64,000 nt of DNA from Amycolatopsis orientalis DSM 43388 (GCF_000411975.1 NZ_ASXG01000030.1:1-64000), one strand, 5' to 3'. Counted from the stretch's first letter, positions 28,200 to 37,163 are shown. Notes: a model not told the origin generated them from the letters alone. Program-made: numbers and translations.

Positions 28200-28933
28200 C
28201 CGGCGTCGGGTGCTTCGGGTGCTTCGAGGACGAAGAACAGGAAGCAGAGGAAGGCTTCCTTGCCCCGCATTTCGTCGGGGAACTTTTCCTTGGCGCCCTC
28301 AGCCGGGTACGGCTCGCTGACCACCGAGATGCGGAAACCGGCCTGGGTGAAAGCGTCGGTCATCGCGTGCAGCGGGCGGTGCCAGTACGCGAGCACGCCC
28401 CGCTGGCCGTTGAAGGTGTATTCCTCGGACCAGCGTTCGACGGCGAAGTAGTTGCCCTCGGGGTGCGCGAATTTGTAGAGGATCGGATGGTTGACGGCCA
28501 GGATCAGCCGCCCGCCGGGCCGGATGATCCGCCGCAGCTGCGCCAGCGGGGCGGACCAGTCCTCCAGGTAGTGCAGCACCAAGGCCGAGATGACGTCGTC
28601 GAACGCCTGGTCGGCGTAGGGCAGCGGCTGGCTGAGGTCGGCGACCCGGAGGTCCGCGTCCGCGCCGAGTCTTTTCCGGGCCAGCTCGACCATGGTGGCG
28701 CTGGAGTCGAATCCGCTCACCTGCGCGCCGCGGTCCCGCAGCGAGGCGAGCAGCGGCCCGGCGCCACAGCCCGCGTCGAGGATCTTCCGGCCGGTCACGT
28801 CGCCGGCGAGGGCGAGAATCGCGGGGCGCGTGTAGTAGGCGTTGATGAGACTGTGCTCGGTTTCGATCGCGTAGGCCTCGCCGAAGGTGTCGTAGTCGTT
28901 GGCTAGGGCCTCGTCGGAAGCGTTGCCAGTCAT
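28196..28933 (-). CDS. Class I SAM-dependent methyltransferase
   Basis: 245 residues. Motif I is KILDAGCGAGPLLASLRDRG, post-I is VSGFDSSATMVELAR, motif II is AFDDVISALVLHYLED, and LRRIIRPGGRLILAVNHP is motif III, giving a complete Methyltransf_11/UbiE-type fold. Small-molecule methylation is likely, but the acceptor is unknown. ATG at 28933 chosen since the longer frame adds a non-conserved tail. The Lrp regulator ends 30 bases upstream on the same strand, so cotranscription is possible. Confidence 0.88.
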   Translation of the reverse strand: MTGNASDEALANDYDTFGEAYAIETEHSLINAYYTRPAILALAGDVTGRKILDAGCGAGPLLASLRDRGAQVSGFDSSATMVELARKRLGADADLRVADLSQPLPYADQAFDDVISALVLHYLEDWSAPLAQLRRIIRPGGRLILAVNHPILYKFAHPEGNYFAVERWSEEYTFNGQRGVLAYWHRPLHAMTDAFTQAGFRISVVSEPYPAEGAKEKFPDEMRGKEAFLCFLFFVLEAPEAPDAG

Positions 28934-28962
28934 GGGATCCACCCTGGCACTGGACGGATCAG

Positions 28963-29937
28963 TCAGGCGGCCGTCGCGCGCCAATAGCGTTTCAGCACCT
29001 CCAGCTGGAGCGTGCATTCGACGGCGGTGACCTCGTCGCTGCCGGGAAAACCGCCGCTGACGAACTCGGCCAGGTCCTCTTCGCCGCGGAAGACGCCGTC
29101 GAAGACGAAGGTGGACGCCGCCGCGGTGAGTGCGAGGAACCGGGTCGCCGGGTGCGCGGCGATCGCGGCGCCGAGCCGGGCCGTCGCGGCCGGCGGGCAG
29201 GAAATGCCGAGGACAGCCTCGACCTGGTACCCGAGCTTTCCGGGCTCGATCTCGACGCGAGGCCGCAGCAGCCCGGACCCGAACATCGAGGTCGCGACGC
29301 GGCGAGCCCTGGACTCGGAAATGTCGAGCGCGCGAGCGACGTCCGAGTACGACGTCCGCGCGTCGTCGCGCAGGACCGCCGCGACTTCGCGTTCCAGCGG
29401 ACCTAGCTCGCCGCCGGATTCCTCCGCCGCGACCCCCGCGTGCATAGCGAGCGCCTCCTCCTGCTCACGGGTCAGCCGGCGCAGCCGCCACGCCGCGGAA
29501 CTGGTGAGCCGCCGCAGTGCGGACTCCGTGCGCATCGAGCGGATTCCGGGCACCGCGGGGATCGCGTCGAGCAGCGCACGGGCCGTGGCACCGCGCGTCA
29601 TCCCGTGGACCACGGCGTAAACCTCGCCACGGCCGGAGGCAAGCGCGACGTGCGTGGTGTCGTCCCGCCGCACCAGCGCCTCCGCGACCGCACGAGACCG
29701 GCCGGGTTCGGTGCCGAGCCACACGTGCGCGGGCGGCCCCTCGGCGAGCAGCGACCAGTCGACCTCGCAGATCACGCGGAGCAGTCCGTCGTCCAGCATC
29801 CGGCCGTAGCGCCGCCCGACCGTGCGCGCCGAGCTGTCCAGGACGCGAGCCAGCACGTCGAACGGCGCGCGCGGCGCGTGCTGCAGCGCCGCGACCAGGT
29901 CGAGGTCGATGTCGTCCAGCACGCCGTCGTCGGCCAC
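28963..29937 (-). CDS. Lrp/AsnC family regulator with two tandem modules
   Basis: 324 residues, about twice the length of a simple Lrp protein. The first HTH_AsnC is near residues 8-55 (DLDLVAALQHAPRAPFDVLA), followed by a ligand-binding RAM-like domain. A second HTH (EREVAAVLRDDARTSYSDVA, about 185-225) and a second RAM domain complete the protein. Such fused Lrp proteins are common in actinobacteria. It is divergent from the metallo-hydrolase/esterase pair and probably controls it, since a wide inverted repeat lies between them. The ligand is unknown, possibly an amino acid or derivative. Confidence 0.88.
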   Translation of the reverse strand: MADDGVLDDIDLDLVAALQHAPRAPFDVLARVLDSSARTVGRRYGRMLDDGLLRVICEVDWSLLAEGPPAHVWLGTEPGRSRAVAEALVRRDDTTHVALASGRGEVYAVVHGMTRGATARALLDAIPAVPGIRSMRTESALRRLTSSAAWRLRRLTREQEEALAMHAGVAAEESGGELGPLEREVAAVLRDDARTSYSDVARALDISESRARRVATSMFGSGLLRPRVEIEPGKLGYQVEAVLGISCPPAATARLGAAIAAHPATRFLALTAAASTFVFDGVFRGEEDLAEFVSGGFPGSDEVTAVECTLQLEVLKRYWRATAA

Positions 29938-29986
29938 CGGGCGCCTCCTTCAGGTTCGGGCCGGTGAAGCCTATCCAAGCCCACCT

Positions 29987-30056
29987 TTGACTTAATCAGG
30001 CGTATTCTAAGCTCTGAACGCATGGATAAGGCATCAATAGCATTGTTCTCGCCTGA
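29987..30056. promoter_or_regulatory. Candidate promoter and operator between Lrp and metallo-hydrolase genes
   Basis: TTGACT at 29987-29992 could be a -35 element for the rightward gene. TCAGGCG (29996-30002) is inverted as CGCCTGA (30050-30056), 47 bases apart, in unusually AT-rich DNA. Lrp proteins often bind several widely spaced sites and wrap DNA, which would fit. Binding is inferred. Confidence 0.4.
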
Positions 30057-30083
30057 ACTAGCCAGAATGGTGGCAGTGACCGC

Positions 30084-30980
30084 ATGACCGACCCGATCGT
30101 CCTGGGCGCAGTGACCGCGACCCGCGTCCTGGAGTACGAAGGAACCACCCGTCCGCCCGAAGCGATGTTTCCCGGCCTCGCCGAGGAAACCTGGCGGGCG
30201 CACGAACCCCGGCTGCCCGCGGATTCCTGGGACCGCCAGTCCGGGCTGCTGCGCACCTGCGTGCAGACGTGGGTGCTGCGCAGCGGGGGTGCCACGATCC
30301 TGGTCGACACCGGGGCAGGCGACGGCAAGGACCGGCCCGGGACCCCGGCGTTTCACCAGCTGCGCACCGGGTTTCTCGACCGGCTGGCCGCGGCGGGCGT
30401 CGTGCCGGAAGAGGTCGACTTCGTCGTGAACACGCACCTGCACGCCGATCACGTCGGCTGGAACACCGTGCTCGACGATGGCGAATGGCGTCCGGCGTTC
30501 CCGAACGCGACCTACTTGCTGCCGCGCGCCGACCACGACTTCTGGGATCCGGCCGGGCCGCACCGGCCGAAACTGGCCCGGGCGAACGAAAACGTCTTCG
30601 CCGACAGCGTCGCTCCGGTAGTCCACAGTGGACAAGCGGTTTTGTGGGAGGACGGCTACGACATCGACGGCGCCCTCGGGCTCGAACCGGCGCCGGGACA
30701 CACGCCGGGGTCGTGCGTGCTGACCGTGCGTTCCGGCGCCGATCGGGCGCTGTTCGTCGGCGATCTGCTGCACCACCCGCTGCAATTCGCCGAACCCGGC
30801 CTCAGCAGTTGTTTCTGCGAGGACCCGGCGCAGGCCGCGGCGACCCGGCACCGGTTGCTCGGCCAGGCCGCCGACGACCACGCCCTGGTTTTCCCCGCGC
30901 ACGACGGCACCGGACCGGCCGTCGAGATCGTCCGGGACGGTGCGAAGTTCGCCGTTACTCGGTGGGGGTCCGGCGCATGA
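30084..30980 (+). CDS. MBL-fold metallo-hydrolase
   Basis: 298 residues with the metal-binding motif VVNTHLHADHVGWN (HxHxDH), a further metal His in PAPGHTPGSCVL, the bridging Asp in LFVGDLLHHPLQF, and the final His in FPAHDG. The spacing is that of quorum-quenching-lactonase-like and related hydrolases. It probably opens a lactone or hydrolyses an ester. It is followed by a carboxylesterase gene with an ATGA overlap, so the two act on related substrates in one pathway. It is divergent from the two-module Lrp regulator. Confidence 0.9.
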   Translation: MTDPIVLGAVTATRVLEYEGTTRPPEAMFPGLAEETWRAHEPRLPADSWDRQSGLLRTCVQTWVLRSGGATILVDTGAGDGKDRPGTPAFHQLRTGFLDRLAAAGVVPEEVDFVVNTHLHADHVGWNTVLDDGEWRPAFPNATYLLPRADHDFWDPAGPHRPKLARANENVFADSVAPVVHSGQAVLWEDGYDIDGALGLEPAPGHTPGSCVLTVRSGADRALFVGDLLHHPLQFAEPGLSSCFCEDPAQAAATRHRLLGQAADDHALVFPAHDGTGPAVEIVRDGAKFAVTRWGSGA

Positions 30981-32392
30981 CCGTGGTTTCCACCGCCGCT
31001 GGACGAGCACGGGGTGTCGCGGCGAACGGGGTGCACACGTTTCGCGCGATTCCTTACGCCGCACCGATGTCCGGTGCCGCGCGATTCCAAGCACCCGCCC
31101 CGGCGCCACGCTGGGACGGCGTTCGCGACGCCACCCGGCCGGGACCGACCGCGCCGGCTGCCCGGCGTGATTTCGGCGGGGTCGACCTGCGGCCAGTACT
31201 GGGTTCGGGCTGGGTCCCTGGCGCGGACTACCTGTCGGTCACGATCAGCACGCCCGACCCGGCGACGCGCGGCCTGCCGGTTCTGGTCTTCTTCCACGGC
31301 GGCGGGTTCACCGCGGGCACCGGGCAGACCGAGCTCTACGCCGGCGACACCTTCGCCCGCGACGGCGTTGTCCTGGTCACGGTGCAGTACCGCCTCGGGG
31401 TCGCCGGGTGGTTGCGGCTGCCGGACGCCCCGGCCAACCGCGGCCTGCTCGACGCGCTCGCGGCACTGCACTGGGTCGCCGAGAACATCGCGGCGTTCGG
31501 CGGCGACCCCGGCAATGTCACGGTGGCCGGACAGTCCGCCGGGGCGATGCTGGTCTCGGCCTTGCTCGTCAGCCCGGGTGCCGCGGGCTTGTTCCGCCGG
31601 GCGATCAGCCAGAGCGGAAGCGGCGAGTGCGCGTTCCCGGTCGAGAAGGCGGACCTGATCACGCGCGCGACAGCCGACGTGCTCGGGGTGGCACCGACCG
31701 CGGCCGGCCTGAGCGAGCTTCCCGACGAGCGACTGGTCGCCGCACCGACCGCGATGCCGCCCGCGGCGATCGCCGGATTCCGCGATACGTCACTGGGCAG
31801 CAGCGCGTTCAAACCGGTCCTGGACGAGCAAACCCTGCCGGCCCAACCCGCGTCCGGGAACCCGGCCCGGGTCAGCCTCCTGATCGGCACCAACGCCGAC
31901 GAGGCGAACCTCTACTCCGCGAACCTCGACGACGCCGCGCTGCAGGCCGCGGCCGCCCGCCGGTTCCCGGACCCCGCCGCGGCCCTCGCCCGCGCCCGGG
32001 CACAACTCCCCGGCGCGTCCCCTGCCGAACTGGCCGCGCGCTTAATGACCGAGGCGTACGAAGCCAGCAACCGGCGGCTCGCGGACGCGCACAGCAGGGC
32101 CGGGAACCCCACTCATGTCTACGAGTTCGCGTGGCCCCCGCCCGGACCGGACCACCCGCTGGGCGCGTGCCATTGCGCCGAGCTGCCGTTCGTGTTCGAC
32201 CACACCGCGCTGCCCGGCCTCTACGGCCAGTCCGGCCTGCTCGGCGCGGGACGACCGGACCCCGCGCTGGCCGCTCGCACCCACGCGGCGTGGGTCGGCT
32301 ACGCCACGAACGGCGACCCGGGCTGGCCGCCCCACCAGCCGGACGCGCCCGCGATCATGCACCTCGCCGAAGATTGGTACCTCAAGACCTGA
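30977..32392 (+). CDS. Type B carboxylesterase family protein
   Basis: 471 residues of the alpha/beta-hydrolase carboxylesterase family. The oxyanion hole is LVFFHGGGFTAGTG, the nucleophile elbow is VTVAGQSAGAMLVSALL (Ser in GQSAG), the acid is in IGTNADEANLYSA, and the catalytic His is in GACHCAELPFVFDH. No signal peptide, so cytoplasmic. The ATG overlaps the preceding metallo-hydrolase stop. It cleaves esters or amides of unknown structure. A hairpin lies downstream. Confidence 0.92.
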   Translation: MTVVSTAAGRARGVAANGVHTFRAIPYAAPMSGAARFQAPAPAPRWDGVRDATRPGPTAPAARRDFGGVDLRPVLGSGWVPGADYLSVTISTPDPATRGLPVLVFFHGGGFTAGTGQTELYAGDTFARDGVVLVTVQYRLGVAGWLRLPDAPANRGLLDALAALHWVAENIAAFGGDPGNVTVAGQSAGAMLVSALLVSPGAAGLFRRAISQSGSGECAFPVEKADLITRATADVLGVAPTAAGLSELPDERLVAAPTAMPPAAIAGFRDTSLGSSAFKPVLDEQTLPAQPASGNPARVSLLIGTNADEANLYSANLDDAALQAAAARRFPDPAAALARARAQLPGASPAELAARLMTEAYEASNRRLADAHSRAGNPTHVYEFAWPPPGPDHPLGACHCAELPFVFDHTALPGLYGQSGLLGAGRPDPALAARTHAAWVGYATNGDPGWPPHQPDAPAIMHLAEDWYLKT

Positions 32393-32444
32393 CGCCGGTA
32401 CTCAGCCTACCGGCACGAGCGGACCCGGAACCTGCCTCCGCGCT

Positions 32445-32478
32445 AGTTGCCCACAGGCTGGCCAGGTTGTGGACAACT
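32445..32478. terminator. Hairpin between convergent esterase and hydrolase genes
   Basis: AGTTGCCCACA (32445-32455) pairs with TGTGGACAACT (32468-32478), 10 of 11 positions, with the loop containing GGCTGGCC. It can stop transcription from both sides. Confidence 0.65.
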
Positions 32479-32537
32479 CCGCGGAAAGCGCCCTGACCAG
32501 CGGGAAGGAGTTCCCGAACTATCCACAGCCAGCACCG

Positions 32538-33146
32538 TCACAGATGCGGCCGGACCACCCGCACCAACCATTCCGCGGCAGCCCGCGCCACCGCGTCCAG
32601 ATCAGCCGACAGCGTGTGGTCCCCCGCCACCACCACGACCTCGTGGTGCGGAGCGGCCGACGGGCGCCCGAACGGATCCCGCTCCCCCTGGATCACCAGC
32701 GCGGGCACCTCGACCGCGTCGAGTTCGGCCTGCCTCGACTTCTCCGGCTTTCCCGGCGGATGTTCCGGAAAAGCCAAGCACAGCACCGCGACCGCCTGCC
32801 CGGCCGAAGCCGTCCGGCACGCCACCCGGGCGCCGGAAGAACGGCCGCCGAACACCAGCGGCAGGTCGTCGAACCGGGCGGAGATCTCGTCCGCCACCGT
32901 CAGCCACGCCGCGTCCAGCTGCTTGGCCGGAGCCGGCGCCCGGCGGCCGGCCACCCGGTACGGCTGTTCCACCAGCGCCACATGCATCCCAGCCGCCCTC
33001 GCCGCCTGCGCCACCGCCACGAGATCCTTCGCCCCGATGCCGCCGCCCGCTCCGTGGCCGAGCAGCAGCACCGCGTCGCCGTCCGGCGCGCAATGCAGCT
33101 CGGCCCGCGCGAGTCCGTGTTCGGTGTCGATCTCGAGGGTGGTCAT
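32538..33146 (-). CDS. Alpha/beta-hydrolase family protein (KANL3/Tex30-like)
   Basis: 202 residues. LLLGHGAGGGIGAKDL resembles an oxyanion hole, LVFGGRSSGARVAC is the nucleophile elbow (Ser in GRSSG, variant of GxSxG), VPALVIQGERDPFGRP supplies the acid, and VVAGDHTLS has the final His. This pattern matches the small dienelactone-hydrolase-like alpha/beta family often fused or adjacent to SRAP genes in actinobacteria. The start overlaps the SRAP gene stop by four bases. The substrate is unknown. Confidence 0.85.
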   Translation of the reverse strand: MTTLEIDTEHGLARAELHCAPDGDAVLLLGHGAGGGIGAKDLVAVAQAARAAGMHVALVEQPYRVAGRRAPAPAKQLDAAWLTVADEISARFDDLPLVFGGRSSGARVACRTASAGQAVAVLCLAFPEHPPGKPEKSRQAELDAVEVPALVIQGERDPFGRPSAAPHHEVVVVAGDHTLSADLDAVARAAAEWLVRVVRPHL

Positions 33147-33898
33147 GACAGGTCGAACAGCGAATCGACGGGCTGTTCGGTTTCCGCGCGCCGCAGCAGT
33201 TCCGGGCCGTTGTTGCGGACGTTGTTCACCAGGGTCGACACCGGCCGCAGCTCCAGCGATTCGACGATCGCGGGCGGCGTCGGCGTCAGCAGTTCGTCCA
33301 CTTCGGACCGGTCCGGGTCGAGCCAGCCCGCCCAGTTGTCGCGCGGCACGATCAGCGGCATCCGGTGGTGGACGTCGGTGAGCTGGCCCGCGGCGTCCGT
33401 CGTCAGGATCGAGAAGGTGATCAGCGGTTCGGCGTCCGCGTCGTCCTTCGGCCGCCAGCTTTCCCAGATTCCGCCGAAGGCGAGCGATTTCCCGGAGGGA
33501 TCCGTCATGTAGAACGGCTCCTTCTCCTTGCCCGTGCGCCGCCATTCGAACCAGCCGTCGGCGGGAACGAGGCAGCGGCGCGACGCCAGCGCGCGCTTGA
33601 ACGCGGGCTTTTCCTTCGCGGTTTCCGCGCGGGTGTTGATCATCCGCGAACCCGCCGAAGGATCCTTGGCCCAGAACGGAACCAGGCCCCACCGCATGAT
33701 CCGCAGCGAGCGCTGCGCCGGCTCGTCCTCGAGGACGAGCCCGTCGGCGTCGCGGGGATGCCGCTGCACGACGGTCACGACGTTCTTGGTCGGCGCGACG
33801 TTGTGGTCCACTCGCGCCCGGCCCTCGGTCAGGTCGACCGCGGCGAACTCCTCGACCAGCTTCGCCGGGTCTTTCGTCGCGGCGTAACGGCCGCACAT
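33143..33898 (-). CDS. SOS response-associated (SRAP/HMCES/YedK) protein
   Basis: 251 residues starting MCGRY, where Cys2 becomes the catalytic nucleophile after Met removal. Other conserved blocks are HNVAPTKNVV, MRWGLVPFWAKD, MINTRAETA, CLVPADGWFEW and the active-site His in VHHRMPLIVP. It crosslinks covalently to abasic sites in single-stranded DNA, shielding them during replication. In mycobacteria the counterpart is Rv3226c. It is cotranscribed with the alpha/beta hydrolase. Divergent from rsgA. Confidence 0.94.
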   Translation of the reverse strand: MCGRYAATKDPAKLVEEFAAVDLTEGRARVDHNVAPTKNVVTVVQRHPRDADGLVLEDEPAQRSLRIMRWGLVPFWAKDPSAGSRMINTRAETAKEKPAFKRALASRRCLVPADGWFEWRRTGKEKEPFYMTDPSGKSLAFGGIWESWRPKDDADAEPLITFSILTTDAAGQLTDVHHRMPLIVPRDNWAGWLDPDRSEVDELLTPTPPAIVESLELRPVSTLVNNVRNNGPELLRRAETEQPVDSLFDLS

Positions 33899-34001
33899 GC
33901 CAACCTCCTCGGGGTGCCTCGAGCGCCATCGTCGCACGCAAACCGGGCCCGGCGCGACCGGCATGGGATCATTCGACCAGGCAGAGGGCGACCGGGAGGA
34001 C

Positions 34002-35030
34002 GTGGGCGGCTTGGCGCGAGGCGACTGGAGGCGGCTGGACGAATCCGACGTGCGGGTGCGTCCCGGCAAAGGCACCAGGCCACGCAGCAAGCGCAGGCCC
34101 GAGCACGCGGACGCGGTCACCGCGATGGTGATCGGCAAGGACCGCGGCCGCTGGAGGTGCGCGGTCAACGCCGACCCGGACCGCGTCGTGACGGCCATGC
34201 GGGCCCGCGAGCTGGGCCGCGTCTCGGTGGTCGTCGGGGACCTGGTCGCGCTGGTCGGCGACGTGTCCGGACGGCCGGACACCCTCGCCCGGATCGTCCG
34301 CGTCGACGAGCGCACCAGCGTGCTGCGCCGCACCGCCGACGACACCGACCCGTACGAACGCGTGGTCGTCGCCAACGCCGCGCAGCTGCTGATCGTCACC
34401 TCGCTGGCCGATCCCCCTCCCCGGCCCGGATTCATCGACCGCTGCCTCGTCGCGTGCTACGCGGGCGGCCTGGAACCCGTGCTGTGCCTGACGAAATCCG
34501 ACCTCGCGAGCCCGGATTCGCTGCTCGCCGGCTACGCGGGCCTGGACGTCCCGGCCGTCGTCACCCGGCACGACGAGGAGCCCGAGGGCCTGCGCGAACG
34601 CCTCGCCGGCCGGATCACCGCCCTCGTCGGCCACTCCGGAGTCGGCAAGTCGACCTTGGTCAACCGGCTGGTGCCCGCCGCCGACCTCGCGACCGGCGAC
34701 GTCAGTTCGGTCGGCAAGGGACGGCACACGTCGGTCGCCGCGGTGGCGCTGCCGCTGGCCGGCGGCGGCTGGGTGGTCGACACCCCGGGAGTCCGGTCGT
34801 TCGGGCTCGCGCACGTGACCGCGGACGACATCGTGAACGCCTTCGAGGAGTTCGCCGAGGCGGCGGAGGAATGCCCGCCGAACTGCGGCCACCTCGGCCC
34901 GCCCGAGGACCCGGACTGCGCGCTGGACGACGTGGTCAACGACGGCAACGCCGGAGCGGAACGGCTGGCGTCGCTGCGCAGGCTGCTGGTGTCGCGCGCG
35001 GGCGGAGGGGACGTCCGCACCGAATCGTGA
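34002..35030 (+). CDS. rsgA: Ribosome small subunit-dependent GTPase A
   Basis: 342 residues with the circularly permuted GTPase order: OB-fold (about 55-120), G4 CLTKSD, then G1 ALVGHSGVGKSTLVNRL, then G3 VVDTPGVRSF. The zinc-binding tail is CPPNCGHLGPPEDPDC. It acts late in 30S subunit maturation. GTG at 34002 is preceded by GGGAGG, so I prefer it to an ATG at 33963. The basic N-terminus (GKGTRPRSKRRP) may bind rRNA. Corresponds to Rv3228; the aroA gene that lies between it and the SRAP gene in mycobacteria is absent here. Confidence 0.94.
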   Translation: MGGLARGDWRRLDESDVRVRPGKGTRPRSKRRPEHADAVTAMVIGKDRGRWRCAVNADPDRVVTAMRARELGRVSVVVGDLVALVGDVSGRPDTLARIVRVDERTSVLRRTADDTDPYERVVVANAAQLLIVTSLADPPPRPGFIDRCLVACYAGGLEPVLCLTKSDLASPDSLLAGYAGLDVPAVVTRHDEEPEGLRERLAGRITALVGHSGVGKSTLVNRLVPAADLATGDVSSVGKGRHTSVAAVALPLAGGGWVVDTPGVRSFGLAHVTADDIVNAFEEFAEAAEECPPNCGHLGPPEDPDCALDDVVNDGNAGAERLASLRRLLVSRAGGGDVRTES

Positions 35031-35110
35031 CCTGGAGGCGGTAACCTCGCGCGGCCGTCGCCGATACGCGGGCAGGCGCCCAGCGGGGGACAAACCGGGG
35101 GAAAATTCCT

Positions 35111-35142
35111 CCGTCCGGAGGGAACCTTTTCCCGCCGGACGG
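35111..35142 (+). terminator. Hairpin after rsgA
   Basis: CCGTCCGG (35111-35118) pairs with CCGGACGG (35135-35142) around a purine/T-rich loop, 80 bases past the rsgA stop. The remaining 125 bases to the next gene should hold its promoter. Confidence 0.6.
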
Positions 35143-35267
35143 CGTCACAGAAGCGACCTCGCGGAGTCACCCGGGCAGTGACCCGCGCACCGGACCGCAA
35201 GGACGCGGCCCCGAGGCCGGCCGGCGACAACGCAGGTGTAGACCGATTCCTTCCTAGGGGGAGAACC

Positions 35268-36176
35268 ATGCGCAAGACCACGACGTTCGCCGTCGCCGCG
35301 GGTGCGGCGCTGGCGCTGGTGCTGACGGGCTGCGGCTCGAGCACCGAGAACGGCACCGCGTCCCCGGCCGGGCAGGCCGGCCAGTCCAAGGACGGCGGGT
35401 CCGGCCTGGCGTCGCCGTTCAGCGACGCGCTCAAGCTGGCCGACGCGGCGAAGCAGGGTACGGAGAAGGCCAAGTCGGCGAAGATGACCATGGACATGTC
35501 CATGGGCGGCCAGTCCGTCAAGGCCGAGGGCTCGATGCGCTTCGACGGCGAGAACTCCGCCATGGCGATGACCATGAACACCCCGCAGGGCGCCACCGAG
35601 ATGCGCTACGTCGACAAGACCCTCTACATGAAGGTCCCGGCCGCGCAGGCCAAGCAGTTCGGCACCGACAAGCCGTGGCTGAAGATCTCGCCGGACGCCA
35701 CCGACCCGATGTCGCAGTCGTTCAGCAAGGCCATGGCGCAGTCGACCCAGCAGAGCGACCCGACGCAGATCCTCGATCAGGTCTCGAAGACCGGCCAGAT
35801 CGTCGGAGCCGACCAGGTCGAGCTGAACGGCGAGAAGGTCAACCACTACAAGGTCGAGCTGGACGTCAGCAAGTCCATCGAGACCTACGCGAAGGGCCAG
35901 CCGGCCGAGGTCCAGGAGCAGATGAAGAAGATGCTCGCGGGCAAGAACATCAAGATCCCGGCCGAGATCTGGATCGACAAGGACCAGCTTCCGCTGCAGG
36001 TCACGATGGACCAGTCGGAGCTGATGAAGCAGCTCGGCGGCGCGAGCGCGGCAGGAGCCGCCGGCGGCCAGATCACCGTCAAGTACACCGACTGGGGCAA
36101 GCCGGTCGACGTGGCCGCGCCGTCCGCCGACCAGGTCACCGACTTCGGCGAGATCATGAAGAAGATGGGGCACTGA
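35268..36176 (+). CDS. LppX/LprAFG-like lipoprotein, copy 1
   Basis: 302 residues with a lipoprotein signal ending LVLTGC (Cys22 lipidated) and a Ser/Gly linker. The mature domain (ALKLADAAKQGTEKAKSAK, then MRYVDKTLYMKVP) resembles the actinobacterial lipoprotein fold that includes LppX and LprG, a hydrophobic cavity for lipids. It is Met- and Lys-rich, with several MTMDMSMGG-like stretches. The ATG at 35268 has GGGGGAG upstream. A paralogue follows after a strong terminator, so the pair are likely a tandem duplication. Role: possible lipid carriage at the membrane, inferred from fold only. Confidence 0.82.
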   Translation: MRKTTTFAVAAGAALALVLTGCGSSTENGTASPAGQAGQSKDGGSGLASPFSDALKLADAAKQGTEKAKSAKMTMDMSMGGQSVKAEGSMRFDGENSAMAMTMNTPQGATEMRYVDKTLYMKVPAAQAKQFGTDKPWLKISPDATDPMSQSFSKAMAQSTQQSDPTQILDQVSKTGQIVGADQVELNGEKVNHYKVELDVSKSIETYAKGQPAEVQEQMKKMLAGKNIKIPAEIWIDKDQLPLQVTMDQSELMKQLGGASAAGAAGGQITVKYTDWGKPVDVAAPSADQVTDFGEIMKKMGH

Positions 36177-36192
36177 TCCCCGAGGCTTTCCG

Positions 36193-36228
36193 CGGGCCCC
36201 GAGCCGCTCCGGCTCGGGGCCCGTTTTT
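36193..36228 (+). terminator. Rho-independent terminator between lipoprotein paralogues
   Basis: CGGGCCCCGAGCCG (36193-36206) pairs perfectly with CGGCTCGGGGCCCG (36210-36223) around a 3-base loop, followed by TTTTT. This is the best intrinsic terminator in the window. Confidence 0.9.
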
Positions 36229-36328
36229 GTGCGCTACTGCCAGTAGCACGCGTTCCCCCGAACGGGGCCGCTTCGCCCGTTGTGCTTGGCTGGAGGCACC
36301 TTACGGCCGGTCAGAGAGGGTTTTTCGG

Positions 36329-37126
36329 ATGCGCAGGACGGCCGTGGCGGGGGTTGCCGCGCTGCTCGCGATCGTCTCAACGGGTTGTTCCAGCACCCCG
36401 CAACCGCAGCGCTTCACCGACGCCCGAGCCCTCGCCGACGCCGCTTCGGCCGCGACGCTGGCCGGCCACACCGCGAAGTTCACCGCTGACGTGACCACCG
36501 GCACCCTCGTGTCCCACGGGAAGGGTCAGGCGAAATTCGATCCATCCGGAACGTCGCTGTCGATGACGACGGACTACGTCGGCGAGCCGCTCGAACTGCG
36601 CCTGCTCGACAAGACGCTGTACGCGAAGGTCCCGGAAAGCACGCGCGACCAGGTCAGCGACCACAAAGCGTGGGTGAAGGTGTCGCCGGACGGCACCGAT
36701 CCGCTTTCGCAGGTGCTGGGCGGCAGCCTGGCGCAACTGGCCGAGCAGAACGACCCGACGCGCACGCTCGCGCAGATCCGCACCGCCGGGACGGTGGCCT
36801 CCAGCGAGGAAACCACCCTCGACGGAGCCGCCGCCGAGCACTATCACCTGACCGTCGACCTGGCGAAACTCGGCTCCGAACTGCCCGGCGGCCTGCCCGC
36901 CGAAGCCCTGACCCGGCTCGGCGACCGCGGCAAGGCCGTCCCGTTCGACCTCTGGCTGGACCCGCAGCACCGGCCGATGCAGCTGGTGCTCGACCTGACG
37001 CCGGTCATGCAGGCCACCGGCCAGACCGGCGTCGCCACGGTCAAGGCGCGCTACACGGACTGGAACACCCCGGTCACCGTCGAGGCTCCCGCACCGGCGG
37101 ACGTCGGCGTCCTCACCGGCGGCTGA
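36329..37126 (+). CDS. LppX/LprAFG-like lipoprotein, copy 2
   Basis: 265 residues with signal peptide and lipobox VSTGC (Cys20). It aligns with copy 1 along its length: LLDKTLYAKVPESTRDQVSD against YVDKTLYMKVPAAQAKQ, KVSPDGTDPLSQ against KISPDATDPMSQ, and both end with KARYTDW or VKYTDW blocks. It is less Met-rich and more divergent than copy 1. ATG at 36329 chosen over the long frame that runs through copy 1 in another reading. It has its own promoter space after the strong terminator. Same inferred role as copy 1. Confidence 0.82.
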   Translation: MRRTAVAGVAALLAIVSTGCSSTPQPQRFTDARALADAASAATLAGHTAKFTADVTTGTLVSHGKGQAKFDPSGTSLSMTTDYVGEPLELRLLDKTLYAKVPESTRDQVSDHKAWVKVSPDGTDPLSQVLGGSLAQLAEQNDPTRTLAQIRTAGTVASSEETTLDGAAAEHYHLTVDLAKLGSELPGGLPAEALTRLGDRGKAVPFDLWLDPQHRPMQLVLDLTPVMQATGQTGVATVKARYTDWNTPVTVEAPAPADVGVLTGG

Positions 37127-37163
37127 CCCGCAGGGCCGGGGTGCGGGCGGAGATCCGCGTGCG

